Shown here in pieces: positions 24,065 to 32,876 of a stretch of 45,942 nucleotides of DNA; position 1 is the first letter of the stretch, and each line of letters opens with the position of its first letter. This stretch comes from CAZDWZ01 sp964509425 (GTDB taxonomy: Bacteria > Bdellovibrionota_C > UBA2361 > SZUA-149 > CAZDWZ01): contig CAZDWZ010000026.1 of NCBI GenBank assembly GCA_964509425.1, forward strand, positions 1-45,942. The letters run 5' to 3'. A program made the position numbers and the translations under genes. The notes under the pieces are model-generated. The model was not told the origin of the DNA. It saw only the letters and a program-made list of their open reading frames with translations, and ran no database searches.

Positions 24065-24802
24065 GTGGCAGATTTATCGACACAACAAAAGATTCCGCCT
24101 TCCGGTGGCTCATCCTACTCCATTCGGATCGACGACCTAAATAAGTCTTATTCCGCCGGGGACCGAAATGTTGTCATCCTGAAGGGCCTTTCGCTCTCCG
24201 TTCCGGAAAGGAGTCTGTCCGTTATTATTGGGCGGAGCGGGTCGGGAAAAAGCACTCTCTTGAACCTCATAGCCGGCCTCGACCGGCCGGATTCGGGGGA
24301 AATTCGCCTGCTGGGGCGGTCCCTTCCCGAATTGGAGCCGGAAGCGCTGGCGTCATTCCGATTGAGACACGTCGGATTGGTCTTCCAATTTTTTAACCTT
24401 CTCCCCACCCTATCACTCTCCGAGAACGTTCTTCTTCCGGCGATTCTCGCCGGCACTTCCAAAGTGGAGGCAAAACGTTCGGCCGGGCACCTCCTTGAGC
24501 GCCTCGGCATCGGCCGCCTCGCTGACCGGCTGCCCGGCCAAGTTTCCGGTGGTGAGATTCAGCGGGCAGCGATTGCTCGGGCTCTCATCAACAAGCCTGC
24601 ACTGGTCCTCGCGGATGAACCGACCGGAAACCTCGATGAGGCCACAGGCGCCGAGCTTGTTCAACTCTTCCTTCGACTCTCACGTGAGGACGGCGTCACG
24701 CTCCTGGTGGTCACGCACGACGACAAGCTCATCAACGGGGCGGATCGACGGTTTCTCCTCGAGCACGGAAGCGTCCGGGAAACTCACGATGAAAGCCGGT
24801 AA
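24065..24802 (+). CDS. ABC transporter ATPase, LolD/MacB/AttE type
   Basis: 245 residues from a GTG start. Walker A GRSGSGKST at 56-64, Q-loop VFQFFNLLPTLS, signature VSGGEIQRAAIARAL, Walker B ALVLADEPTGNLDE, and the switch His in VVTHDD. The DEPTGNLD form marks the family that works with FtsX/MacB-type permeases (lipoprotein release, peptide export, cell division). Its stop overlaps the permease start by 14 bases. The set with the downstream permease and AttH-like protein matches the AttEFGH arrangement, where the substrate is unknown. Confidence 0.95.
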   Translation: MADLSTQQKIPPSGGSSYSIRIDDLNKSYSAGDRNVVILKGLSLSVPERSLSVIIGRSGSGKSTLLNLIAGLDRPDSGEIRLLGRSLPELEPEALASFRLRHVGLVFQFFNLLPTLSLSENVLLPAILAGTSKVEAKRSAGHLLERLGIGRLADRLPGQVSGGEIQRAAIARALINKPALVLADEPTGNLDEATGAELVQLFLRLSREDGVTLLVVTHDDKLINGADRRFLLEHGSVRETHDESR

Positions 24803-27329
24803 ACTCCTCGCTCTCTATAGTGTCTCATTCTGGAGGCATGATCTGTGGAAGTCGGTCACCACTCTTCTTGGACTCGCACTCGGACTTGCACTTTACGCGG
24901 GCGTGCAGATTGCGAATCGGGCAGCGCTCGAAAGCTTTGAAGACTCTGCCGCCATATTGCGCGGAGGAGCGGATTTCGAAATATCGAGCGTGGTTGGAGA
25001 AGTTCGAGAGGAAGTTGTTGAAAAGATTCGTGCTCTCGAATATGTCGCCTCCGTGGAACCGCTTTCTCGACGAAACATCGAAGTTCGAGCGGGAACCGAT
25101 TCTCTCGGAGTCGTCCAAGTCCTCGGTATGAATGTTCTCGGGGAGCATCGTCTCGCGAAGCGTGAGTCGGCAGCGGCACCCACACGAGATAACTTTCTCC
25201 CTCTCCTCCGCCGTCGAGACGCTGTCTGGATTTCCTCTTCACTAAACAATCGACTTCAAGGAAAGACGCTCGAGATCATGAGTTCCGGAGAGCCGCTTTC
25301 GGTTCATCCCGTGTTTACGATTCCAGAAAACCCCTTGCTTCCCGGAGATCAGATTATCTTCGATATCGCCTCTTTTCAGGATTTTTTTGAAAGTTATGGG
25401 TTCGTCGATTCGCTCCAAGTGTTTCTAAAGAGCGGAGTCTCCGCGGAAACTTCGATGCGTGAGATCGCCAAACTTCTCGGTGACGAGCTCATCGTTGATG
25501 CTCAGGGTCAGAACGCGAGACACGCCAAAAAAATGACCGAAGCGTTTCGATTGAACCTTCAGTTTCTCAGTGGAATCTCGATCTTCGTTGCCCTTCTTCT
25601 CGTTTATAACACGATTAGTTTTTTCGTTCTGAAACGACGGAAGGACTTTGGCATCTTGCAGACACTCGGTGTCTCGCCGAAGGACATAAAACTCCTTCTG
25701 CTTTTTGAGGCGTTGGTGCTGGGATTTCTCGGTGCAATTCTCGGACTTTTTCTCGGTAAGCTCGGAGGGCTCTATGCTCTGCGGCGGGTCGCCGGCACCC
25801 TCCAAAACATCTACGGTCAATCGGGCACCCTCGACTCCGCACTTCCGACGTCGTTAATCATCGAAGTTCTTCTCCTCGGTCCCGCTCTTGCGATTTTTGG
25901 AAGTATCCCGGCTCGCGAACTTTTCTCCGTTCAACTCCGGGAAACATTTTCCTATCAGAATCTCGAAGCATCGTTTCATAACTATAAACTCGGATATGCA
26001 TTTCTCGGAGTGGTTCTTGCCCTCCTCTGTATGCTCTCCGCAGATGCTCGATTCCTCGAGCTCGATACTCGGATGGGTTTCGCCGCTCCGACACTCGCTG
26101 TCCTCTCAGTTTGCTTCTTCATTCCATTATTTCTTTCGCTGTCGCTCCGCATTCTGAGGGCATTCAGGCTCCCCTTGGAATTCCTCCTCGCAAGCGATCA
26201 CGTTCAAAGCACGCTCCGAAGAAACTCAGTTGCAGTTGCCTCGCTTGCCGTGGCGCTGGGAATGGGTTTCTCCCTTTCGATTATGATCGTGAGCTTCCGT
26301 GAGACGGTTTCCCGATGGATCACGGCAGTGACGAAGGCGGATGTCTTCGTCAGCGGTGAATTCCGCGGAAGCACCATCCTTGGTGATTCGATCTCCGAGA
26401 AATTTGTCGAGGCGGTCAAAACGTTCCCTGAGGTGAGAGACTACGATCCGATTTCAGCCAAGACCTACGATTTCGAGGGGCGACTCATCCGGGTCGTCGG
26501 AGCGCGAATGGAGGTCATCCGCGACAGCAACCGCCTCCTCTTTCAAGTGCCTATGTCAGACGACGAACGCAAAGAGGCCACTGCCCGAGCCGATACAGTA
26601 TTTGTCTCCGAAGTGTTTGCCGGACGTACAAAGAAGAAGGTTGGCGACGCCGTCGAAATTCCAGGGAAATTACATAACTTCACGGGACGAATCGCGAATA
26701 TTTTCTATGACTACTCTTCTGACCAAGGGGTGGTAGTGGTTTCACAGGAAGCGTTCGAGAAAATGTACGGTCGAGTCCCCTTGCAAGGAATTGCTTTGTA
26801 TCTGAGGAACGCAAGTGACGTTAAACACGTTATCCAAAAGCTGCAAGAAGGCTTCCCCGGTCTTCCTTTGAAGATTCGGGATAACATGGGCTTGCGTCAG
26901 GAAGTCCTGCGAGTGTTCGACGAGACGTTCAAAATCACATACGCACTTCAACTCATCGCGATTTTCGTCTCGGCAGCGACATTGATGAACACGCTCTCGA
27001 TGTTGGCGCTAGAGCGGCGGAGAGAATTCGGAGTGCTTCGTGCAATAGGCGCGTCATACAACACGCTTCGAAACATGGTCCTCGCGGAAGCGCTTCTCGT
27101 GGGTGCCGCAGGGCTGACCGTTGGATTATTCCTCGGATTTCTTCTCTCCCTCTTGCTCGTGTTTGTCGTAAACACTCACTTTTTCGGATGGAGCATTGCT
27201 TATTTGCTTCCCTGGCAGCCGCTCGTCGCCGGTTCGCTGCTGACACTGACCATCTCGTTGTTGACCGGTGGAATTCACGCCAGCAAACGTTTGACCGCGG
27301 TGCGGAAGGAAACACTTCGCTACGAATAG
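24789..27329 (+). CDS. FtsX/MacB-type ABC permease, fused double unit (AttFG-like)
   Basis: 846 residues from ATG at 24789; the longer open frame beginning at 24495 lies inside the ATPase gene and is not coding. Two FtsX units are joined. Each has a large extracytoplasmic domain after a first helix, then three helices with a conserved cytoplasmic turn (RRKDFGILQTLGVS near residue 290, RRREFGVLRAIGAS near 750). About eight to ten membrane helices in all. In attEFGH operons the permease is often two genes (F and G); here they are one. The transporter probably acts mechanically on a periplasmic or outer-membrane substrate. The next gene begins 17 bases after its stop. Confidence 0.93.
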   Translation: MKAGKLLALYSVSFWRHDLWKSVTTLLGLALGLALYAGVQIANRAALESFEDSAAILRGGADFEISSVVGEVREEVVEKIRALEYVASVEPLSRRNIEVRAGTDSLGVVQVLGMNVLGEHRLAKRESAAAPTRDNFLPLLRRRDAVWISSSLNNRLQGKTLEIMSSGEPLSVHPVFTIPENPLLPGDQIIFDIASFQDFFESYGFVDSLQVFLKSGVSAETSMREIAKLLGDELIVDAQGQNARHAKKMTEAFRLNLQFLSGISIFVALLLVYNTISFFVLKRRKDFGILQTLGVSPKDIKLLLLFEALVLGFLGAILGLFLGKLGGLYALRRVAGTLQNIYGQSGTLDSALPTSLIIEVLLLGPALAIFGSIPARELFSVQLRETFSYQNLEASFHNYKLGYAFLGVVLALLCMLSADARFLELDTRMGFAAPTLAVLSVCFFIPLFLSLSLRILRAFRLPLEFLLASDHVQSTLRRNSVAVASLAVALGMGFSLSIMIVSFRETVSRWITAVTKADVFVSGEFRGSTILGDSISEKFVEAVKTFPEVRDYDPISAKTYDFEGRLIRVVGARMEVIRDSNRLLFQVPMSDDERKEATARADTVFVSEVFAGRTKKKVGDAVEIPGKLHNFTGRIANIFYDYSSDQGVVVVSQEAFEKMYGRVPLQGIALYLRNASDVKHVIQKLQEGFPGLPLKIRDNMGLRQEVLRVFDETFKITYALQLIAIFVSAATLMNTLSMLALERRREFGVLRAIGASYNTLRNMVLAEALLVGAAGLTVGLFLGFLLSLLLVFVVNTHFFGWSIAYLLPWQPLVAGSLLTLTISLLTGGIHASKRLTAVRKETLRYE

Positions 27330-27346
27330 TTCTTGAGGAAATGTTG

Positions 27347-28537
27347 ATGCAAGTATCACACCGAACGCTCACCATCTCAGGACTCTCGGGTAATGAAATC
27401 TATTGTCTGTCACTAGCAGGGCTTCAGCCGGGAGAGATTCTCGTTGGAAATAGTGTGTACTCGCTGGGCTTGCTCGGTTCACTCACGGCGGGGGTCCGCG
27501 GTCTCATTGGGGGCGAAATAAAGGAATACACACACGTCATCTCTGAAGGCCGTCGGCTTGCTCTCGAGCGATTGACGAAAGAGATCGACAAACATCATGC
27601 TTCCGGAGCAACCGGCGTCACGAGCGAGCTCATTTTTCACGGCGGAAATGTCGAATTCCTCTCCATAGGCTCCTCGGTTCACGGGAATGTACAAGAGAAA
27701 TTTTCGACTTCAGAAGGGGGCCAGGATCTCTTCTGTCAGATGGACGCGCATTACCGGCCGATCAAATTTGTCTTCGGTAATGTCGCGTATTCCATCGGAA
27801 TTCGGCGTGGCATCGTCGGATCGCTGAAGGTCCTCGCTCGGGGAGAGGTCAACGAATTCTCCGACATTTTTAATACGACTCGCCACAAAGCTCTCGAGAG
27901 AATCTCCGAAGAAGCCAAATCCGCCGGTGCAAATTCGGTAGTCGGGATTCGAACTTCCATCATCCCCTTCGGAACCGTCGGCGTTCATGAGATGGTGATG
28001 ACCGGGACAGCATCCTACAATCCCTATCTCGCGCCACTCACCGCAAATCGAGTCGTCACTTCCGACCTTACCAGCGATGAGATGTGGAGCGCTGCACAGC
28101 TCGGACTCGCCCCGATGGAGCTCCTGCTCAGCACATCGGTATACTCTCTCGGAGTCATCAGCGGGTTGAAATCTCTCCTGAAGAGTCTCGTTCGCGGTGA
28201 AATCTCTGATTTGACGACACTCATCTACGACGCAAGGGAGAAGGCCCTCGACTCGCTCCGCGCCCAGGCGGTGGCACTCGATGCGGACCAGGTCATCGGC
28301 GCGCAAACTCACATTTATCAGCTCGGAAACGGCCTCATCGAATTTCTCGTACTCGGCACCGCGGTGAAAAAACTGAGCACACCACTCCGACCGAAGCGCG
28401 AGAACCTCCCTCCACAAGCATTTGTGCAAGATCGCGATACCTTCTACAACAAAGCGCAGAAGGAAACTTCGGCTGAGCTCTCAAACTCGGAGCAAGTACA
28501 AAAGCCGACGAGGCGATGGATGTCTCCTATTCGATGA
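27347..28537 (+). CDS. Protein with three tandem YbjQ (UPF0145) domains
   Basis: 396 residues from ATG at 27347, with GAGGAA six to seven bases before it; ATG at 27341 sits too close to that site. Three copies of one fold are visible, about residues 25-110, 130-220 and 245-335. Each has 'VYSLG' or 'AYSIG', a GL..L..L.RGEI segment, 'R..AL..L', an acid/Ala-rich helix and a 'GA..V.G....I...G..E.....GTA' end. YbjQ domains normally occur singly in about 105-residue proteins that form pentamers; function is unknown. The tail (about 340-396) is polar and looks disordered. It lies between the permease and the attH-like gene, with its stop overlapping the latter (ATGA), so it belongs to the transport operon. 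Confidence 0.85.
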   Translation: MQVSHRTLTISGLSGNEIYCLSLAGLQPGEILVGNSVYSLGLLGSLTAGVRGLIGGEIKEYTHVISEGRRLALERLTKEIDKHHASGATGVTSELIFHGGNVEFLSIGSSVHGNVQEKFSTSEGGQDLFCQMDAHYRPIKFVFGNVAYSIGIRRGIVGSLKVLARGEVNEFSDIFNTTRHKALERISEEAKSAGANSVVGIRTSIIPFGTVGVHEMVMTGTASYNPYLAPLTANRVVTSDLTSDEMWSAAQLGLAPMELLLSTSVYSLGVISGLKSLLKSLVRGEISDLTTLIYDAREKALDSLRAQAVALDADQVIGAQTHIYQLGNGLIEFLVLGTAVKKLSTPLRPKRENLPPQAFVQDRDTFYNKAQKETSAELSNSEQVQKPTRRWMSPIR

Positions 28538-29616
28538 AAAATACTTTGGCGCTTTTTGGTTGCTTACTCGCGCTTTCTACGATCATGGCCGGCAACACTC
28601 TCGCCGAATCTCCCTACCGTTCCGTGAATGGAGATTACGTGCTCGAGTATCCACGAGACCACGGTGCTCATCCGGAGTTCGAGACTGAGTGGTGGTACTT
28701 CACCGGCCATCTCAAATCGCGCGGAGAAGCCGAGTTTCGCTTTGGATTCGAGCTCGTCTTTTTTCGGGTGGGTTTGAAGCGTGAGCAACCTTCAAAATCA
28801 GCGTGGAGCACTTCGTCTCTGTATCTGGCGCATTTTGCGGTCACCGATGATAAACACAGCGAGTTCTTTTCCTCCGAGAGAACGAACCGAGGAAGTTTTG
28901 GCGATGCCGGGGCTGAGACCGGCACGTTGAAGGTTTGGAATGGAGACTGGAGAGCGACCCTTCACGATGGGAAGATCAGCCTTTCTGCCGCTGCGGATGG
29001 AAGAGACCTCAGTCTTGTGCTGACCCCCGCGACCTCAGTGGTCCTCCATGGGCAAAACGGACTAAGCCGGAAAGGCGAAGCCTCCGGCCAGGCTTCTTAT
29101 TACGCCTCGTTCCCTCGATTAAACGGCTCAGGAACTCTGAAAACTCCGCGGGAAACGCTCGAGATCTCGGACGCTTCGGTTTGGATGGACCAAGAGTTTA
29201 CAAGCTCAGAGAACGCTCACCGAAAGATCGCTTGGGATTGGTTCGCAATACAATTTGAAAGCGGAGATTCCCTCATGATCTATCAGTTGAGGGACGAGCA
29301 CCAAGAGAAGACCGAATTCTCCGCGGGAACGTTTATCTCAAGAGAAGGAGGGGTCGATCATCTTGCCGCTTCAGACTTCAGCATCGAGCCGCTCTCTCGG
29401 TGGACGAGCACACGGTCGAAAATTTCTTACCCAGGGAGCTGGAGGATAAAGGTTCCTAAGTTTTCCCGGGAGTTGACCATTTCTCCGACGGTGAAAGACC
29501 AGGAGCTGGTGACTGAAGGCTCAACCGGCGTGAGCTACTGGGAGGGTCGGGCCAAAGTCCAAGAAAACGGCGCGAATTCGGGGCGTGCCTACGTGGAGCT
29601 CGTCGGCTACAAATGA
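28534..29616 (+). CDS. AttH / carotenoid 1,2-hydratase-like secreted protein
   Basis: 360 residues from ATG at 28534, overlapping the previous stop (ATGA). Signal peptide with core LALFGCLLALSTIMAG and cleavage near TLAES. The mature part opens with PRDHGAHPEFETEWWYFTGHL and FRFGFELVFFRVG, then WMDQEFTSS and WDWFAIQF, the hallmarks of the AttH/CrtC lipocalin-like fold. The name 'hydroxyneurosporene synthase' often attached to this family is misleading: no carotenoid genes are near, and with an FtsX-type ABC transporter it is the AttH component, a periplasmic protein of unknown ligand. It closes the operon. Confidence 0.88.
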   Translation: MKNTLALFGCLLALSTIMAGNTLAESPYRSVNGDYVLEYPRDHGAHPEFETEWWYFTGHLKSRGEAEFRFGFELVFFRVGLKREQPSKSAWSTSSLYLAHFAVTDDKHSEFFSSERTNRGSFGDAGAETGTLKVWNGDWRATLHDGKISLSAAADGRDLSLVLTPATSVVLHGQNGLSRKGEASGQASYYASFPRLNGSGTLKTPRETLEISDASVWMDQEFTSSENAHRKIAWDWFAIQFESGDSLMIYQLRDEHQEKTEFSAGTFISREGGVDHLAASDFSIEPLSRWTSTRSKISYPGSWRIKVPKFSRELTISPTVKDQELVTEGSTGVSYWEGRAKVQENGANSGRAYVELVGYK

Positions 29617-29839
29617 ACCGAGGGCCGCTTGTCGCCCCAGGCCCATTCGCCCGTGATAATTGTGCTGTGATCTTAAGCGGATAAAGATCCTGCGAAGAAC
29701 ATCTTTAATTACCACAAATTTCCCACTTAGGGGTCAATGTCGGCAAAACTCGGCCATAACAATCTTTGAGAGACAACTCTCGGATGGCTGGTATTCGAAA
29801 TTCAAAGACGTTAACTGAAGCTGACTGGTTTTCCCAGGC

Positions 29840-29894
29840 TAGGCTTGCAGTATAGGCTTGCCGATTAGGGCTTGAGGGCTGGGGCTTGCCGGTT
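29840..29894 (+). repeat. Degenerate 13-14 base tandem repeat upstream of asnB
   Basis: Four imperfect copies of a TAGGCTTGCCGAT-like unit in a row (TAGGCTTGCAGTA, TAGGCTTGCCGAT, TAGGGCTTGAGGGC, TGGGGCTTGCCGGT). The last copy ends a few bases before the GGAGAG ribosome site of the next gene, so the array lies in its leader or promoter. The rest of the 290-base gap (29617-29906) shows no gene. Confidence 0.7.
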
Positions 29895-29906
29895 GGAGAG
29901 ACATGT

Positions 29907-31844
29907 ATGTGCGGCATCGCTGGTATATTTTCTAGGAAGCGGGTGGTCTCGGACGCCCAGCTCGATGCCATGGTGGATTCTCTCACCCATCGCGGCCCTG
30001 ATGACCGAGGAGTCTTTCTTGATAATAATTTTGGATTCGGAATGCGGCGGCTCTCCATCATCGATGTGAGCGGCGGGCGGCAGCCAATCTTCAACGAGGA
30101 CGAATCCCTCGGAATCGTTTTAAACGGCGAAATCTACAATTACCGAGAATTGAGAAAAGGGCTCATCGCGAACGGACACCAGTTTCGCACGGAGTCTGAT
30201 ACCGAAGTCATCCTTCATCTTTTTGAAGAAAAAGGCATCGAAGCTTTCGCGATGCTCCGCGGAATGTTCGCGGTTGCAATCTGGGATGTTCGGAGAAGAC
30301 GGCTGACCCTTGCCCGCGATGGATTTGGGATCAAGCCGCTCTTGTATTTCCACAATCTCGAGGGATTTTTCTTCAGCTCGGAGCTTCGGAGCTTCTTCTG
30401 TATTCCCAGCTTCGAGAAGCGAGTAAACCTCCAAGCACTCTCGATGCAATTTTCTGTTCTCTTCACGAACCCGCAAGATAGCGTCCTCGATTCGGTCCAC
30501 CAGATCGTGCCTGGGACCGCTGTTACCATAGAAGAAAATGGAGTCGCGAAAGTTCAACATTTCTTCAATTTGAAAATTCCACAGACGAGCTCGCTTCCGC
30601 GTGAAGAAAGAAAGAATCTGGTCCGAAATACGATTAGGGACTCCGTAGCGGCCCATCTCGTCAGCGATGTTCCGGTCGGCGCGTACTTAAGCGGTGGCGT
30701 TGATTCGAGCTATCTCCTCGCAAGCATGCGAGAGTTGCAATCCGGCCCGCTGCATACGTTCTCAGTCGGCTATGGCGAAGGTGGAGAGTCATTTGATGAG
30801 ACCGTATACGCCCGCGCAGTTGCCAAGACTTTTCAATCGACTCATCACGAAGTGATCATAGGCGCGCCTCAATACCTCGACGCGTTTCAAACTGTCGCAC
30901 GAAGACTAGATCATCCCTTTGCGAATGCTTCCGTCGTCTCAAATTTCCTCCTGGCAGAGCGCGCTTCGAAATACGTCAAGGTCGCACTCTCCGGATTAGG
31001 TGCAGACGAGATCACCGGGGGCTATTCGAGATATCAGGCTATTCGCTTGTTCGAAAAATTCCCAATCCTCGGAAGTATTCTGGACACTCGTGGACTTCAT
31101 ACGCTCATCGGCATGCTTCCCGACAGCACCCGGAGCGGGAATTTCCAAGACCGATTGAAACGGGTGATGGGGAACGGAAAACTTTCCCTCGGGCGTCGCT
31201 ACGCTTCGTTTATGCAGAAGCTTTCGACCGAGACGGTCTCCGGGCTCTTTTTGCCGGAGTTGCGTCTTAACGCGCGTAGCGCAGCGGTCTCCGACTGGTT
31301 TACGACACTTTTTTCAACTCCGTCTCTGGGAAGCACGCTTCAACGCGCCGCCTATGTGGATCTGATTAGCTATCTTGTGGAAGACCTCTTGGCCCTCTCG
31401 GATCGAACGAGTAGTGCCCACGGACTCGAGGTGAGAGTTCCCTTTGTCGATCACGCCGTAATTAACACGCTCCTTTCATTACCGGACGAAGATCGCATTT
31501 CTCGAGGCACGACAAAATCACTGTTCAAGGAAATCGTTGCCGAGCGGGTTCCGGCTGATATTGTTTATCGCGCGAAGAAAGGCTTCTCCGTTCCGCTCCC
31601 GGGTTGGTTGCGTGGACCGATGAAAAGTTTCATGTTGGAGACGCTCTCCGAGAGCGCGGTCAAGAAGCTCGGCATTTTCCATTATCCATCCGTTCGCTCG
31701 TTGATTCAGGCTCACCTGTCTGGACAACGCAACCATGATGACCAGATCTTCGCGCTGATGAGCTTTGTGCTCTGGAGCGAAGCTCATGGCATATCGGAGG
31801 TATCCCTAACGACCGCAAACGCGCCAATAGCACTCGCGGCCTGA
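29907..31844 (+). CDS. asnB: Asparagine synthetase (glutamine-hydrolysing) family
   Basis: 645 residues from ATG at 29907. This start exposes Cys2 (MCGIAGIF), the nucleophile of class II glutamine amidotransferases, and has GGAGAG eight bases before it. The glutaminase half holds HRGPDDRG, RRLSIIDVSGG, NGEIYNYREL and SDTEVILHLFEEKG. The synthetase half (from about 240) has the PPi loop YLSGGVDSSYLL, SGLGADEITGGYSRY and the LEVRVPFVDHAV motif. It may make free asparagine, but relatives also amidate cell-surface polysaccharides and occur beside PEP-CTERM/exosortase and glycan genes, so substrate is open. Single gene; convergent with a secreted unknown 40 bases downstream. Confidence 0.93.
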   Translation: MCGIAGIFSRKRVVSDAQLDAMVDSLTHRGPDDRGVFLDNNFGFGMRRLSIIDVSGGRQPIFNEDESLGIVLNGEIYNYRELRKGLIANGHQFRTESDTEVILHLFEEKGIEAFAMLRGMFAVAIWDVRRRRLTLARDGFGIKPLLYFHNLEGFFFSSELRSFFCIPSFEKRVNLQALSMQFSVLFTNPQDSVLDSVHQIVPGTAVTIEENGVAKVQHFFNLKIPQTSSLPREERKNLVRNTIRDSVAAHLVSDVPVGAYLSGGVDSSYLLASMRELQSGPLHTFSVGYGEGGESFDETVYARAVAKTFQSTHHEVIIGAPQYLDAFQTVARRLDHPFANASVVSNFLLAERASKYVKVALSGLGADEITGGYSRYQAIRLFEKFPILGSILDTRGLHTLIGMLPDSTRSGNFQDRLKRVMGNGKLSLGRRYASFMQKLSTETVSGLFLPELRLNARSAAVSDWFTTLFSTPSLGSTLQRAAYVDLISYLVEDLLALSDRTSSAHGLEVRVPFVDHAVINTLLSLPDEDRISRGTTKSLFKEIVAERVPADIVYRAKKGFSVPLPGWLRGPMKSFMLETLSESAVKKLGIFHYPSVRSLIQAHLSGQRNHDDQIFALMSFVLWSEAHGISEVSLTTANAPIALAA

Positions 31845-31884
31845 CGATGACGTCCTACAGAGGCACTTCCGACAAAAAGTAAGA

Positions 31885-32772
31885 TTAAAGATCCGCTGAA
31901 GAATAAACGCAGACGGCTTGTTCGTTGATTTTTCCTGCCTGTTTCTCGACGAAGAAAAACGTTTGTTTGTCAGGCTGATATCCCGTGATTTCTTTCTCAG
32001 TGATCTTCACCGGTATCAGACTCTCCAAAAGCTGCTTGTGCTTGCTCTTCACCTCCGCAAGGAAGAGCTGACGCTTTCCGGGGTCCGACATAGCCTGGTA
32101 AGACGAGAGCTCCGGCTGTGTGAGGACGATCGCATCCTGACCAAAGCACTGATTGTTGGAGAACACTTGAATACCGATTTGCGGAGTGACGAGTGGCGCT
32201 CCCTTGAGCAGAAGACCCTTCGAGGTCAGTGTGTATTCATCGATAAACGTCTTATATCCTTCCAATGACTGAGTGGCCGCCAGTAACGCCACCGGCTTTT
32301 CACCTTGAGCGAGGACGACTTTTTCCGTTCCGACGAATGAAAGAATCGTCGGTTTCTGTCCCACTCGTTCCAGCACGAAGGAGCAATACGGATTGTTGAA
32401 GGTGTCGACACCCATCCAACTATCCGGCCCGAGCGCAATCCGAACGCTGCCTTGAACGGAATAGATATGCTCTTCGGAAACGATCACTTTGGTATAGGCA
32501 TTCCGCTGAGAGTCGTGGACGAGGAAGAGCAGAACGGCATCCGGCGGCAGCTGTTCTGGGGTAAACTGCTGGACCGGGATGCCTTTCGGTGAATACACGA
32601 CGAAAAGCCCCGACTCGGACTTGCTCCGGACGGAGACCACAAAAAGGTGCCCGGCAGTATCCGCGTAGACAAGCGGGCCTACCTGAACGATCGGGAGCAC
32701 GTTCTCGGCGTGAGCCGTCGAAGCGAAGCAAAACAGCACGAAGAGCGTCAAAAAGAAAACCTTAATTTTCAC
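31885..32772 (-). CDS. Secreted or periplasmic protein of unknown function
   Basis: 295 residues. Clear signal peptide (MKIKVFFLTLFVLFCFASTAHA|EN). The mature part is beta-rich with repeated patterns such as GHLFVVSVR, VLLFLVHDSQ and TFFFVEKQ, each a hydrophobic strand pair, perhaps a propeller or stacked sheets. Three Cys (in NPYCSF, NQCFG and AVCVY). No motif I recognise. Divergent from the degenerate ABC protein with about 100 bases between them, so both may share a control region. Confidence 0.75.
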   Translation of the reverse strand: MKIKVFFLTLFVLFCFASTAHAENVLPIVQVGPLVYADTAGHLFVVSVRSKSESGLFVVYSPKGIPVQQFTPEQLPPDAVLLFLVHDSQRNAYTKVIVSEEHIYSVQGSVRIALGPDSWMGVDTFNNPYCSFVLERVGQKPTILSFVGTEKVVLAQGEKPVALLAATQSLEGYKTFIDEYTLTSKGLLLKGAPLVTPQIGIQVFSNNQCFGQDAIVLTQPELSSYQAMSDPGKRQLFLAEVKSKHKQLLESLIPVKITEKEITGYQPDKQTFFFVEKQAGKINEQAVCVYSSADL

Positions 32773-32876
32773 TCAGAAAACGATCTCCCCCGAAACGCGG
32801 GTTTTGCGGCTGCAGTATACGAGAAATATGCGTCCTTTTTGATGGCTCAGGCCTCTTATACGATTGAGGAAACTTT

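Noticed and set aside
28534..29616. Carotenoid biosynthesis enzyme (hydroxyneurosporene synthase)
   Set aside because: Family name would suggest it, but there are no carotenoid genes and the ABC transporter context points to AttH.
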